A model generated the notes under the pieces. The model was not told where the DNA came from. It made no database searches and saw only the letters and a list, made by a program, of their open reading frames with translations. The position numbers were made by a program, and so were the translations under genes. A stretch of DNA of 64,000 nucleotides, taken from the NCBI RefSeq assembly GCF_012489685.1, contig NC_080043.1, positions 61,187,920 to 61,251,919 of the forward strand, given 5' to 3'. The number at the start of each line of letters is the position of its first letter. Within the stretch, counting starts at the first letter, position 1. The DNA is from Lotus japonicus. Lineage: Eukaryota; Streptophyta; Magnoliopsida; Fabales; Fabaceae. This document shows, piece by piece, positions 18,343-28,791 of this stretch.

Positions 18343-19552
18343 TGAAGGTATGAAAAACGGTAGAAAGGGGGAGGGTTTGAATAACGTTTTCAAAATAAAG
18401 CTTCCACCTTAAAGATTTTGACAAATCTTTCGAGACCTTAAGTGCTAAAGATAAGAGATAGAAAAACACACAAGGATTTTATCCTGGTTCACTTGATAAA
18501 TCACTCAAGCTAATCCAGTCCACCCGTTAAGGTGATTTCTTCCTTCTTAGAATGAAGGCAATCCACTAATCAGGTAAGAGTTACAACTGCACTTGAAACC
18601 TACAAGTGACTAACAATTACACTGACTTAGCTCACACTAAGATTCACTCTCTTAGTCTTCTCTAGGATCCGATCAACCTTGATCTCCTAAAGGAACTAAA
18701 CAAACTGTTTAATCAAAGAATGTTTACAAGAGATTTGCTTCTAAAAAGCTAATAGTAAACACAATGAATTTCAGATGAAAGAATGCTTGAAGGTTTTTGA
18801 ATATAGCTTGTGCTTATGTAAATTCTTCCAACCGCATCTTTCAGACTTCAGCCTCTATTTATACTCCAAGGATTAGGGTTTGAACGCTGCATGGGAATGC
18901 TACCGTTGGAGGGCAGTTCTGGAAATTCCAGCTTCTGCTGTGGCTGAGAACGTTAGGTAGGTCGTCAGGATGGTACAGTTGCTTTTGTACTTGGATAGTG
19001 ACTTGACCTTTAAACCTAGGAGACTTCTGATCAGGGGAAAGCTTCATGTTGGAACTTGTGAAGCCGGTTGATCAGAGTCAGGGGGAAGGCACAGATCCTC
19101 TGACCGTTGTATCTTCTGATTCTGAACTCAGAGGGAAGTACAAGGTCTTCAGAGTTTCTTGCTTCTGGACATCAGAGTTTCCACTATTCAGCTTCTGGAT
19201 CTTCAGAGTCTTCTACACCATCAGAACATCTGAGCCTTCAGTGTTTCTTGGTTGTCAGAACTTCTGGATCTTCAGAGCTTCTAGTGACTGAGTCCACATC
19301 AGAGTTTGTGTAGCTTCAGAACTTCTGAAGCTTTTCCACTGTTCATATTGAACATGGTCAATGCGAAAGCGTTGCTTGGATCACTCTTTATACACAGTGC
19401 TTCTGATTTGTGTGAGATTAAGTAGAGGTCAGAGCCTGTAAATAGCACACTCAGAAAAACACGTTAGAGTACCACAATTGTTCATATCAAAAGGTTAACT
19501 TGTAATCATCAAAACATAGAGTTGTACTACTAGATCAAAACTTGATCTTACA
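18343..19552 (-). repeat. Element B 3' LTR
   Basis: 1210 bp, TGAAGGTATGAAAAACGG..GATCTTACA, nearly identical to 38710-39917. It contains many CTTCTG/TCAGAG words at about 19060-19330. A third, diverged copy of this LTR is the solo LTR at 58061-59281. Confidence 0.95.
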
Positions 19553-20110
19553 ATCTCCCTCTTTTTGATGATGACAAAACTAAGATTTTTGATGAACAAT
19601 TCTTAAACATTAAGCTGAATTCACTCAGAGTTTAGAGATATAGAATAAGACTTATCCTGATGTGAATAGTTTATCTTGCTCATTCTGAATTCAAGTCACT
19701 GCTTGATTCTGAGCTTAGCTCCCCCTGAATCTAATACTTGATGAAAACGTTAGAAAAGTCTAGATTCTGAGCTAAATAAAATAAGAGTTCAGAGTGAAAA
19801 ACTTATGACATAGATGAAATAGAGTAATCAGAGCGCATAAGTAATCAGAGTCAACGGACAAGGTATCAGAGTCTTGGGTATCAGAGTCAAACTAAAATCA
19901 CTTCAGAAGAAGTGAAATGTATTCCTTGTATTTGCCCAGTGACACATCTATGGTCATAAAGGTGGAACTCTTAAATTCTCCAAAAGAAAATAAGTCACAC
20001 TAACACATCTTACACATCAAAAACTGGGTTGTACTCCCCCTTTTTGTCATAAGCAAAAAGCTTGGGGTGTGAAAAACTTAGCTTGAAGTACAAGGTACTC
20101 CCCCTTAAAG
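19553..20110 (-). other. Element B polypurine tract cluster and 3' leader
   Basis: ATCTCCCTCTTTTTGATG abuts the LTR. Further plus-strand CTCCCCCT tracts occur near 19720, 20034 and 20099 (AGGGGGA on the element strand). The stretch between is non-coding, and the last tract lies about 190 bp before the plus-strand TATA box at 20294. Confidence 0.7.
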
Positions 20111-20293
20111 AAGGTCTAAGTTTTAAGACAATTAAAACGATGCATGAATCAGAGTTAGGCGAAATAAATAGAAGAGTTAATGCACAAGGAGAACGTTTAC
20201 CACCGGCCAAGGGAGTAAAGAAAGGGGTCAGTTACCAAGAACTTAACCTCGAGAAACTGTAGGAGCATTAACTTTCAGAGAGAAAGTGAAGCC

Positions 20294-20301
20294 TATTTAA
20301 A
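20294..20301 (+). promoter_or_regulatory. Plus-strand TATA-like box inside element B
   Basis: TATTTAAA lies 53 bases before the ATG at 20354, on the strand opposite to element B's own genes. With the downstream ORF and AATAAA it forms a compact pol II-like unit. Promoter function is inferred from sequence only. Confidence 0.5.
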
Positions 20302-20353
20302 GCGATGGAGAAAGAGGGTAAGCTTCACAACTCGATCAAGTCCATAATCAGAA

Positions 20354-20746
20354 ATGGCTTCATACATGATTGCACTAGAAGAGCTCAGAAGGAAGGCCTT
20401 TGAGGAGGACTTGTTCCTTAATATAAGGCATCCAGAGGGTACAAAAACCATATCGGAGCTGACGAGGGAACTGCTAGAAGATGACCCGCGTCCAGAGTTG
20501 AGGAATGACTTAGAAGAATTCCTTGCCTTCGTGGAGGAAGTACAAGAACTCAGCCAGCTTGAACTGAAGCTGCTGGAAGAGAAAGAAGTCATAGAAAAGA
20601 AGCTCAAGACTTTAGAAGAAATTCTGGAGAGGGATGAGCTAAGAGACAGTCTCAACAACATCCAGTATACACTGGATCGTCTGGAGAAGAATAGGTCAGA
20701 GCAGCGCCAGGAGTGCATGAGAATGAGGAAGGATCCTCCATTCTAG
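20354..20746 (+). CDS. Antisense coiled-coil ORF in Sirevirus B (130 aa)
   Basis: An intact ORF runs opposite to element B, between its env-like ORF and 3' LTR. The protein is very acidic and Leu/Glu/Lys-rich. It starts MASYMIALEELRRK, then IRHPEGTK and TRELLEDDPRPELR. From about residue 50 to 125 it is a heptad-like helix with repeated LEEK/LKTLEEILERD/LDRLEKN spacing, predicted coiled coil, ending RMRKDPPF. No enzymatic motif or membrane span is seen. A TATA-like box precedes it by 53 nt, and AATAAA follows 45 nt after the stop (20792-20797). It has no stops, whereas neighbouring gag and pol are broken. I do not recognise a named family. It could be a captured host exon, an accessory protein, or a chance ORF. 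Confidence 0.55.
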   Translation: MASYMIALEELRRKAFEEDLFLNIRHPEGTKTISELTRELLEDDPRPELRNDLEEFLAFVEEVQELSQLELKLLEEKEVIEKKLKTLEEILERDELRDSLNNIQYTLDRLEKNRSEQRQECMRMRKDPPF

Positions 20747-20791
20747 ACTTAGAAAAAAAAATGTATGATGTAAAAGAGAATGATTATGAAT

Positions 20792-20797
20792 AATAAA
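20792..20797 (+). terminator. AATAAA signal after the antisense ORF
   Basis: The canonical polyadenylation hexamer lies in GAATAATAAAAAG, 45 bases after the TAG of the 130-aa ORF and on the same strand. It supports a self-contained unit, but the hexamer is common in AT-rich DNA. Confidence 0.4.
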
Positions 20798-20961
20798 AAG
20801 AAATTTTGCAAACATAAAGTGACAGAGTATATATATATATATATGTAAAGATAAACAGAACTAACAAAGCAAAAAAAATAACTAGAGAAGCTAAAGGAAA
20901 AAAAATCACCAGAGATTAAAATAAAACTAAGTTAAGCAAGAAAAACGAGGAGATCCTGAAG

Positions 20962-23850
20962 CTAAGGTTTATCAGATCGACGCAGAAGTTCCATCATCAT
21001 TTGCTTCATTTCTATCAGCATAGACTCATGAGTATCAAGACGTTGTTCCATGGTGTCGAGTCTGGACGAGCTGGACTGTGTAGAACTGGAAGGAACAGTC
21101 TGAGCAGCTTGAGGAGCTGGAATGGAAGCAGAAGCAGCAGGAGTAAACACTACTGGTGCAAGTGCTTGGCATCTAAGGGCTTCAGCCTCAGCGTCAAGTC
21201 TTTCTGCCTCTAACCGAGCTAGTTCAGCTTGAGCTGCTGCTTGGCGTGCAGCTTCTTCTGCTTGTTCTTTCTTTCTTCTGGCCGCTTCAATAGCTTCGAG
21301 AAGCTGATGTCTCTATTGTTGTTCATGAAGAGCCACTCTTCTGGCAAACCTTTGCTTTCCAGCTGCTATCCTCTGATTTCTTTCAGCAATGAGAAAACTC
21401 ATCATAGCAGGAACCTGAACAACTAACCAAGTACTCAGATTATCCCATTCCTCAGCAACAGAGTCAGGATTCTCACTCAGGTCAGTGTGACCTTGCACGT
21501 TGCGTAACATCAAAGAAGCTTCTTGATTAAACACATTGATGCACTCGGAGAGAGAGGTGGGTCTGAGGTGAGTGTAGGGAACTATGGAGAGGTATTGGTC
21601 TGGGGAGGTTGGGTGATTGCTGCTATGAGCTTCAGAGACACCTTGGGGAGAGCCAATGTCACAGGTTTGGTCATGAGGTTCAGAGGCTCCAAGGTATGGT
21701 TCAGAAGTTTCAACCAGAGGATTGGGTGATCTAACCGAAGAGTGGTTAGACACAGATTGTTCTGGGTCTGGTTGAATTGGCTCTTGTTGGATAGGGTCAG
21801 GTTGAGCTTGTTGAGCCAAAGGGTCTGCCTCATGTAAGGGATTGGCCAAGATAGGTTCATCTGGGTCAACTAGACGTTCAGGTCTAGGGACAGGATATCT
21901 CCTAGGGCTTGGACATGTGAGGTAATACTCTTCTAGGCTAGACACTTTTTCTTTTCTGACCTCCATGAATTTACGAATGGACTCAGAGTTGTTGGAAGGG
22001 GAGGAGTCGGCAACGTTGGTTGGAAATGATACAGGAGTAAAGACACTTGAAGAATCTGTATCAGCGGTTCTGGCAGTCAGACGTTCTGAAGCTCTGGGGA
22101 CAGAGTGATCAGAAGTTCTGGATTCAGGTTCTGGTTGGTTAAGTTCTGGTTGATCAGGAATGATGGGTTCAGAAGTTAATGGGTTGTATTGGATTGTAAT
22201 AGGTGAGGTTGGATCAGAGGGTCCTGTAGGTTGGTTCTGAAGCATATTCCAGAGAGGTGCTTCATTTGGTGAAGGTTGGAAAAATGAAGACCTTGGTGAA
22301 TTGGGTGGTGAAGTGGTTTGTGTGGCTGGTTGGGACTCTGGGATAGGAGTGAGTGGGTTGGAGGTATGTTTCAGCATAGCAGAGATAGGGAGTGCATCAA
22401 ATGTATCTAAATCATCATCAGAAGCAATAGCAGACTTACTTGATGATCGTGCTGAAGACCGAGTCACTCTGACAGGAGTCTCAACCCTTCTGATCACTTG
22501 AGCAGCAGGTTCCACCCTTGTAGGATTTACGACAAGTCTGACTTGTTTCTTCTTCTTCTTGAGAGGAGAAGGACCATCATCATTATCACCATCATTGCCA
22601 TCATCTGGCTTACTGGTTACATCATGTTTCCTCTTTGGCTGGTCAGCCTTCTTCTTCTTCTTCTGAGGGCCATCAGATTCCTCAGAGGATTCTTTTAAGA
22701 CCATTTTCCTCTGAACTTTCCTCTTGCGAGGAGAGTCAAACTCTTGAGCTGGCGGCAGTCTTCTGAAGAATTCATCTAGATCAATTTCAAAGCCTTGAGA
22801 CCTTAGGTCTTCAACATAGCACTTAATAGCTTCAGGATTGTCTGCCTGTGTCCACAGAGGGTAGTCATTCAGAGGCACCCTTCTCCGTCTGATTTCAGAA
22901 GATGTGTCTTCATGAGCAGGGGCGATTTTCTTCTGGACCAAGCCCATCTTCTTCAGAGAATTTGCAGTGAAGACATCACTGACAATGGTGGTCAGATCCT
23001 CTACGCATCCAGCATTAACCAGATCTTGCACCAGGTTGCTCTCAATGAAGAGATCTGATAGCAATCTCCCAAAAGGGATATACTTGATTGCTGACTTGAT
23101 GGAGGCAGTAGTTCTAGACTTCTTGATACACTCCTTCAAGTAAGAGAACAGGAAGTAGGGAAGGCAGATCTTCTTCTTGTCTTGGATGAAAAACAACATC
23201 GCCTTCTGGTTGAAGTTGATGTAGTCTGGGGAATTGCCCTTTGGTCTCTGGTTGATGCAGTTGAGTAGAATCTTGTGCCAGATTCTGAGCTTGGGATGAA
23301 GGTCCAGTACCTTGTAATCAGTCTTGCCCGGTTTGTATGTGGTGTACAGGGCTTTGTTGATTGTATCCTTGGTGTTGGGTTTCAGCTTCGATTCTGTCAG
23401 TTGAAATCGATACCCATTTGCAGTTTCTGCACCCAGCAGATTCACAAATGACTTCTCCGTGATGATGATCCTCCTTCCAAGAATGTAGGATACCACCTGA
23501 GTGTCATCGCAGTCAGCGTGCTTCCAGAATTCCTTGATCAATTTGTCATACACCGGTCCTCGAAGCCTGTTGAGGTAATTTTCCCAGCCTTGAACACGGA
23601 CTTCAGGACGAAGATCATACCCATTTGTAGCCAGATTGTCGAGGTCGAATCTCCATTCTGCCAGTACTTGAAGTTCCTCAGGAGCATACACACAATGAAC
23701 GGAACAGCCTCGTTCGGCGATAGGAATCATCTGCTCTTGAGTTTGACCTTGATCAGGAGCTTCAGGACCCAATTGGCCTGTAGCTTGACCTACTACCATG
23801 TGAGGAAAACTTGTGGCTTCAGCGGCTTCATTTCTGGTTTGTCTCACCAT
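20962..23850 (-). CDS. Element B env-like ORF, one internal stop
   Basis: ATG at 23850 opens 845 codons to a TAG at 21313-21315. The same frame then continues 116 codons to 20962, so the original product was about 960 aa. Residues about 90-320 contain the plant transposon-protein-type domain (VYDKLIKEFW, SYILGRRIIITEKSF). Lys-rich, nuclear-localisation-like clusters (QKKKKKADQPKRK, PLKKKKKQ), a long Pro/Ser/Glu-rich region and a C-terminal Ala/Glu/Arg coiled coil follow (partly beyond the stop). No transmembrane helix or signal peptide is visible. It sits where Sireviruses carry their 'envelope-like' ORF; the function is unknown. Only one stop in almost 1000 codons fits B's youth. Confidence 0.8.
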
Positions 23851-24288
23851 TGTTGAGCGGTTGAAGGTTTTGGGTAGAAGATGAAGATGATGAATATAGA
23901 GAGAGAGAGAGAGATCGTGGGTGAGAGGTTTTGAAAAACTGAAGAGAGAGAATGTAAAACCTTAAGTGTAAGAGAACGTGTGTGCATAGTGGGTTTTTAA
24001 AAGTAACCGTTGTTGATCAAAAAGCAGGATAAAATCAACGGTTAAAAATTAAAGACATCATAGTAACAGTAAATACACATATCACACGCAGGAGAGAAGC
24101 ACATCTACACATATTATGACAGACTGTCACACAGGCACAAGGAACTATGCATCAGAGATACTGACACACGTGTTACTGTCTCAGCTTCAGAGTCAGCACC
24201 AATGGGTACATACACTCTGATGGAGTTACCTTCTGGACTAGACATCTTCTGATTAAGAAGTATCATAGTCAGAGGTTCTGATCCATCT
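23851..24288 (-). other. Element B pol/env-like intergenic spacer
   Basis: 438 bp of non-coding sequence between the two ORFs. It includes a short (AG)n run near 23899-23914 and could act as the leader of the env-like ORF. No splice site or promoter was identified with confidence. Confidence 0.5.
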
Positions 24289-27075
24289 TCACTCTGGAAA
24301 AAAGTCCATATTCAGATTTTTCAGAATAAAATTAAATCTATCCTCTGCTAAGGGCTTTGTAAAGATATCTGCCCATTGATGGTCAGTATCAACAAACTTC
24401 AGAAGAAGTACGCCCTTTTGTACATAATCTCTAATAAAGTGATACTTTACCTCAATGTGCTTTGCCCTTGAATGTAAGATAGGATTCTTACTCAAAGATA
24501 TTGCAGCAGTGTTATCACAATAGATTGGGATATTGCTCTCAAGGATCTGATAATCCTCCAGCTGATGTTTCATCCATAGCATCTGGGTGCTGCATATTGC
24601 TGCTGAGATATATTCTGCCTCTGCAGTGGATAGTGCAATGGTTGATTGCCTCTTACTTGCCCATGAGACTAAATTGCTTCCCAGAAATTGACAATTTCCA
24701 GAAGTGCTTTTTCTCTCTGTTCTATCTCCAGCATAATCAGCATCACAATAACCTGAAAGCTTATACTCTGATGTTTTCTTATACATCAAGCCAAGGTTAG
24801 TGGTGCCTTTCAGATACCTTAGGATCCTCTTAACAGCAGTTAAGTGGGTTTCCCTTGGATCTGATTGAAAACGAGCACATAAATGAACACTGAACAATAT
24901 ATCTGGCCTAGATGCAGTTAAGTAAAGGAGTGAACCTATCATACCACGATAGAGTTTCTGACATACTTTACCACTCTCATCTTCTTTCTCCAGAATGCAT
25001 GTAGGATGCATTGGAGTCTTGGCCATTGTAGATTCCAGCATATTGAACTTCTTCAGAAGTTCTTTAGTGTACTTGCTCTGATGGATATATGTTCCTTCTG
25101 GTGTTTGATCAACTTGTATTCTCAGAAAGTTTTTTAGTTCTCCCATCATACTCATCTCAAATTCAGCCTGCATCATCTCAGAAAATTCTTTGCATAGAGA
25201 TTGATTAGCAGAACCAAATATAATATCATCAACATAAATTTGCACAATTAAGATATCATCTTTATAAGTTTTGCAAAAGAGAGTTGTATCTACTTTACCC
25301 CTTACAAACTCATTCTCCAGAAGGAATGAGCTGAGTCTCTCATACCATGCTCTGGGAGCTTGCTTCAGACCATAGAGTGATTTCTTCAATTTGAACACAT
25401 GGTCTGGTTTCTTTTCATCTTCAAAACCTGGGGGTTGATGAACATAGACTTCCTCTGAAATATAACCATTTAGGAAGGCACTCTTCACGTCCATCTGATG
25501 TAGAACTATGTTGTGATTCACTGAGAAGGAGATCAACAGTCTGATTGCTTCTAGTCTTGCTACAGGAGCAAATGTTTCAGTGTAGTCTATTCCTTCCTGC
25601 TGGCTGTAGCCTTGAGCAACTAGCCTCGCCTTGTTTCTGACTACATCTCCTTTCTCATTCAACTTGTTTCTGAACACCCATTTTGTTCCAATTACATGGA
25701 CACTCTCAGGCTTCTTCACTAAGCTCCAAACATCGTTCTTGGAGAATTTATTCAATTCTTCTTCCATGGCCAGAATCCAATCCTTGTCCTGAAGAGCTTC
25801 ATCTATGGATTTGGGTTCAAGTAAGGACACTAATCCTTTCAGACTAAGCAAGGTCTCTTCAGAGGGTCTGAAGGCTGATCTGGTTCTGACTGGTTCGTCT
25901 TTGTTGCCCAGAATCAATTCCTTAGGATGAGCTGCAGTGATTCTGCTCTTCTTCAGAGTTTGTGAATCAGAGGGACCAGCTTCTTCTTCTGGTTTATTTT
26001 CCTCTGGCTCAGCTTCCTCTGGAGCTTTGCCTTTGTCAGAAACATTTATGCTCATATCTGCAAACTTCTCAACTAGCTTTGACTGGTCAGAGTCAAGCTT
26101 ATCGTCAAATCTAACATGAATAGACTCTTAAATAGTCTTAGCATCAATATTATAAAATCTAAAACCTTTAGATCTTTCAGAATAACCAAGTAATAGACAT
26201 TTAGAAGACTTAGCATCAAATTTATGCAATCTATCCTTAGTATTAAGAACATAACAAACACAACCAAAAGGATGAAAGTAAGAAATGTTGGGTTTTATGT
26301 TCTTCCACAATTCATAGGGAGTCTTATTCAGAATTGGTCTCACAGAGATTCTGTTCTGAATGTAACATGCTGTATTTACTTCCTCTGCCCAAAAGTGCTT
26401 GGCCATGCCAGTTTCTTGGAGCATGGTTCTTGCCATCTCCTGAAGAGTTCTGTTCTTCCTTTCAACAACACCATTTTGTTGAGGAGTTCTGGGACAAGAG
26501 AAATCATGTGCAATTCCATAGGAATCAAACAGACTCTCAAACTTGTCATTCTCAAACTCTCCACCATGGTCACTTCTGACACGCACAATTCTACAAGCCT
26601 TCTCGTTTTGCACTTGGGCTATGAAGGTAGAGAATACAGCATGAGACTCATCCTTGCGGGTTAGAAACTTTACCCATGTCCAGCGGCTATAGTCGTCAAC
26701 GATGACCATCCCATATCTCTTGCCACCTATAGACTCAGTTTTCACTGGTCCAAAAAGGTCGATATGCAGAAGTTCCAACGACCTTGAGGTTGAGACAACA
26801 TTCTTTGCCTTGAAAGGGACTTTAGTGAATTTGCCTTTCTGACATGCTTCACAAAGAGCGTCTGAAGCAAACTTCAGATTAGGTAAGCCCCTGACAAGGT
26901 TTAGCTTGCTCAGCTGAGAAATCTTTCTCATACTGGCATGCCCTAACCGTCTATGCCATACCCACTGCTCTTCATTAACAGACAGAAGGCACTTCACATT
27001 CTGAGCCTCCTACTCAGATAATCTGATCTTATAAATGTTGTTCTTCCTCTTGCTGTTAAACAGAACAGAGCCATC
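24289..27075 (-). pseudogene. Element B pol: integrase, RT, RNase H
   Basis: This is the 3' part of pol; the protease end lies across element C at 36517. Integrase (26997-26131) shows the HHCC finger (WHRRLGHAS, CEACQKGK) and core ([32 protein letters not shown]). RT has [31 protein letters not shown] and catalytic YVDDIIFGS. RNase H has CDADYAGD and STAEAEY. Stops at 27010-27012 (TAG) and 26128-26130 (TAA) break it. The second stop stands where elements A and C have a sense codon (Glu in A). FLRIQV replaces the usual FLGIQV. Copia domain order supports the classification. Confidence 0.9.
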
Positions 27076-27951
27076 TGTAATTCAGGTTCCCTCTGATACG
27101 ATTGTCCTACACGATGCTGGGACAAGAGGTTCGACAATCGCTTAACAATAAACAAAACTTAACAACAAAACAATAACACTGAGAAGTTGTTAACCCAGTT
27201 CAGTGAAAAACTTTCACCTACGTCTGGAGGGTTTGCACCCAAAGAAAGGAAATCCACTATCTCAAGATTCAGGAATTACAGACACTCATGAACACCTCAG
27301 TTCATAGTTCACTTCCTAATCTACCCAGTGTATTTCTACTTAGAATCTCAACCTAAGTATGAGAGCCCCTCTCACTTCCTCTCAATCACTGCCACAGTGA
27401 TTGGTAAACACAATGAACAATCAGAGTTTGAATGTAATCAAACAACACAGAACCCTTCTTTGCTTTATAGAATCAGCGAGCAAAGAGGATTCACAAATAA
27501 CAAAGAACGAAGCACACTAACAAATCCTAAAACACACGATCTCTCTCTATCAGCTTCGGTCGTCTTCACGTTTTAGGTCTTCATCCTTTTATAGACTTCA
27601 GCAGCGGTAGCATGGGCTTTAGGGTTAGCACGGGCTGAAGAAACAGATTCCAATAACAGCAATTTGAAAACGCAATCTTGATAGATTCGGTTTCTTACTG
27701 CACAAGTAAAGATAGAAATCAATCTTTTAACAAAGATTGTTTCAACAAATAACAACCCAACAACTAAAACCCTTCTGAGATAGTTACTTGCTCCTCAAGT
27801 AACTCAAAACATATCTTCAACAAATCTTCAGAAGGCCCATAACAGAAACACAAGCTGAGGACTGATGTCCTAGCCTCACGAGGTCAGATGCCACGGCATC
27901 TGCTTCGACAATCAGTTGTTTTGACAAAATGCAAGGCAACATGTTCCAACA
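27076..27951 (-). repeat. Element C 3' LTR
   Basis: 876 bp, TGTAATTCAGG..TTCCAACA, practically identical to 35641-36516. A minus-strand TATAAAAG (plus-strand CTTTTATA, near 27586) marks the promoter. Confidence 0.96.
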
Positions 27952-28487
27952 ATCTCCCCCTTTGTCAAATTTTGTCTAAAACAACTCACAATCAGAGAGG
28001 ATAAAAAACTAGAGAGACAATTCTCCCCCTTAGTCAGAGCTCCCCCTCAAACTGATGCATCTACACAACCAACTACCATACTTCAGAAGACATAGTCGGA
28101 ACAACCACTTAGCAGCACAAACACAAAACCAAAGGTACAATCAGCCTTAGCACATGATGACACCAAAATAGATTAGCTTGAACATCATCGTATCAGAAAT
28201 ACTACCATCTGAAGCTGGCAGCACATACCCAGAAGTACAGCTAACAGAAATACTGCTCATCAGAAGCACCGTCAGAAATACCGCTCATCAGAAGTAACAT
28301 TTCAGAAAACAAACATAGCCATCGTCTTGAACTTGTCTTCAGACCAGAGCTAACACTATCAGAACACACATAGCACAGTAGAAACAGAAGCAACTTCACC
28401 TAACTTCTGAGAACATGAACATCTGAACCAAAACAAACTTCTGGAGGGTTGTAATCTGCGAACATCTGAACAGAACCAACTTCCACT
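27952..28487 (-). other. Element C polypurine tracts and 3' UTR
   Basis: ATCTCCCCCTTTGTC abuts the LTR at 27952. More TCCCCC tracts lie near 28025, 28042 and 28734. The rest is non-coding and rich in TCAGAA/CTTCTG words. This is the same multi-tract arrangement as in A and B. Confidence 0.75.
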
Positions 28488-28625
28488 AACTTCTGAACAT
28501 AAACAACTTCTGAACCACAAACTTCTGAACATAAACAACTTCTGAACCACAAACTTCTGAAAATAAACAACTTCTGAACCACAAACTTCTGAAAATAAAC
28601 AACTTCTGAACCACAAACTTCTGAA
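28488..28625. repeat. 32-bp tandem repeat, about 4 copies, in element C
   Basis: The unit AACTTCTGAACATAAAC plus AACTTCTGAACCACA repeats about four times with single-base changes (GAACAT/GAAAAT). Each unit holds two AACTTCTGAA half-repeats. It lies in the 3' UTR between env-like ORF and polypurine tract, and translates to meaningless repeats. Confidence 0.85.
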
Positions 28626-28791
28626 AACTCAAACATCTGAAAACACTGTTCACACACTTCTGAAACTTCAAAAACAGCTGAAAACATCTGTCACTTAAAC
28701 ATCTGAACAAAACACATGCATACTAGCAACTACTCCCCCTTTTTAGCACAAATTTGCAAAGGGTGCACGAATACAGCAGAAACAAAACAAA

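Noticed and set aside
21313..23850. 845-aa ORF as a host gene
   Set aside because: Its position between pol and 3' LTR in element B and its counterparts in A and C make it part of the retrotransposon.
26224..26664. 146-aa plus-strand ORF
   Set aside because: Antisense shadow of element B integrase.
28488..28625. CRISPR-like array
   Set aside because: The 32-bp units are contiguous with no unique spacers, in a plant retrotransposon.
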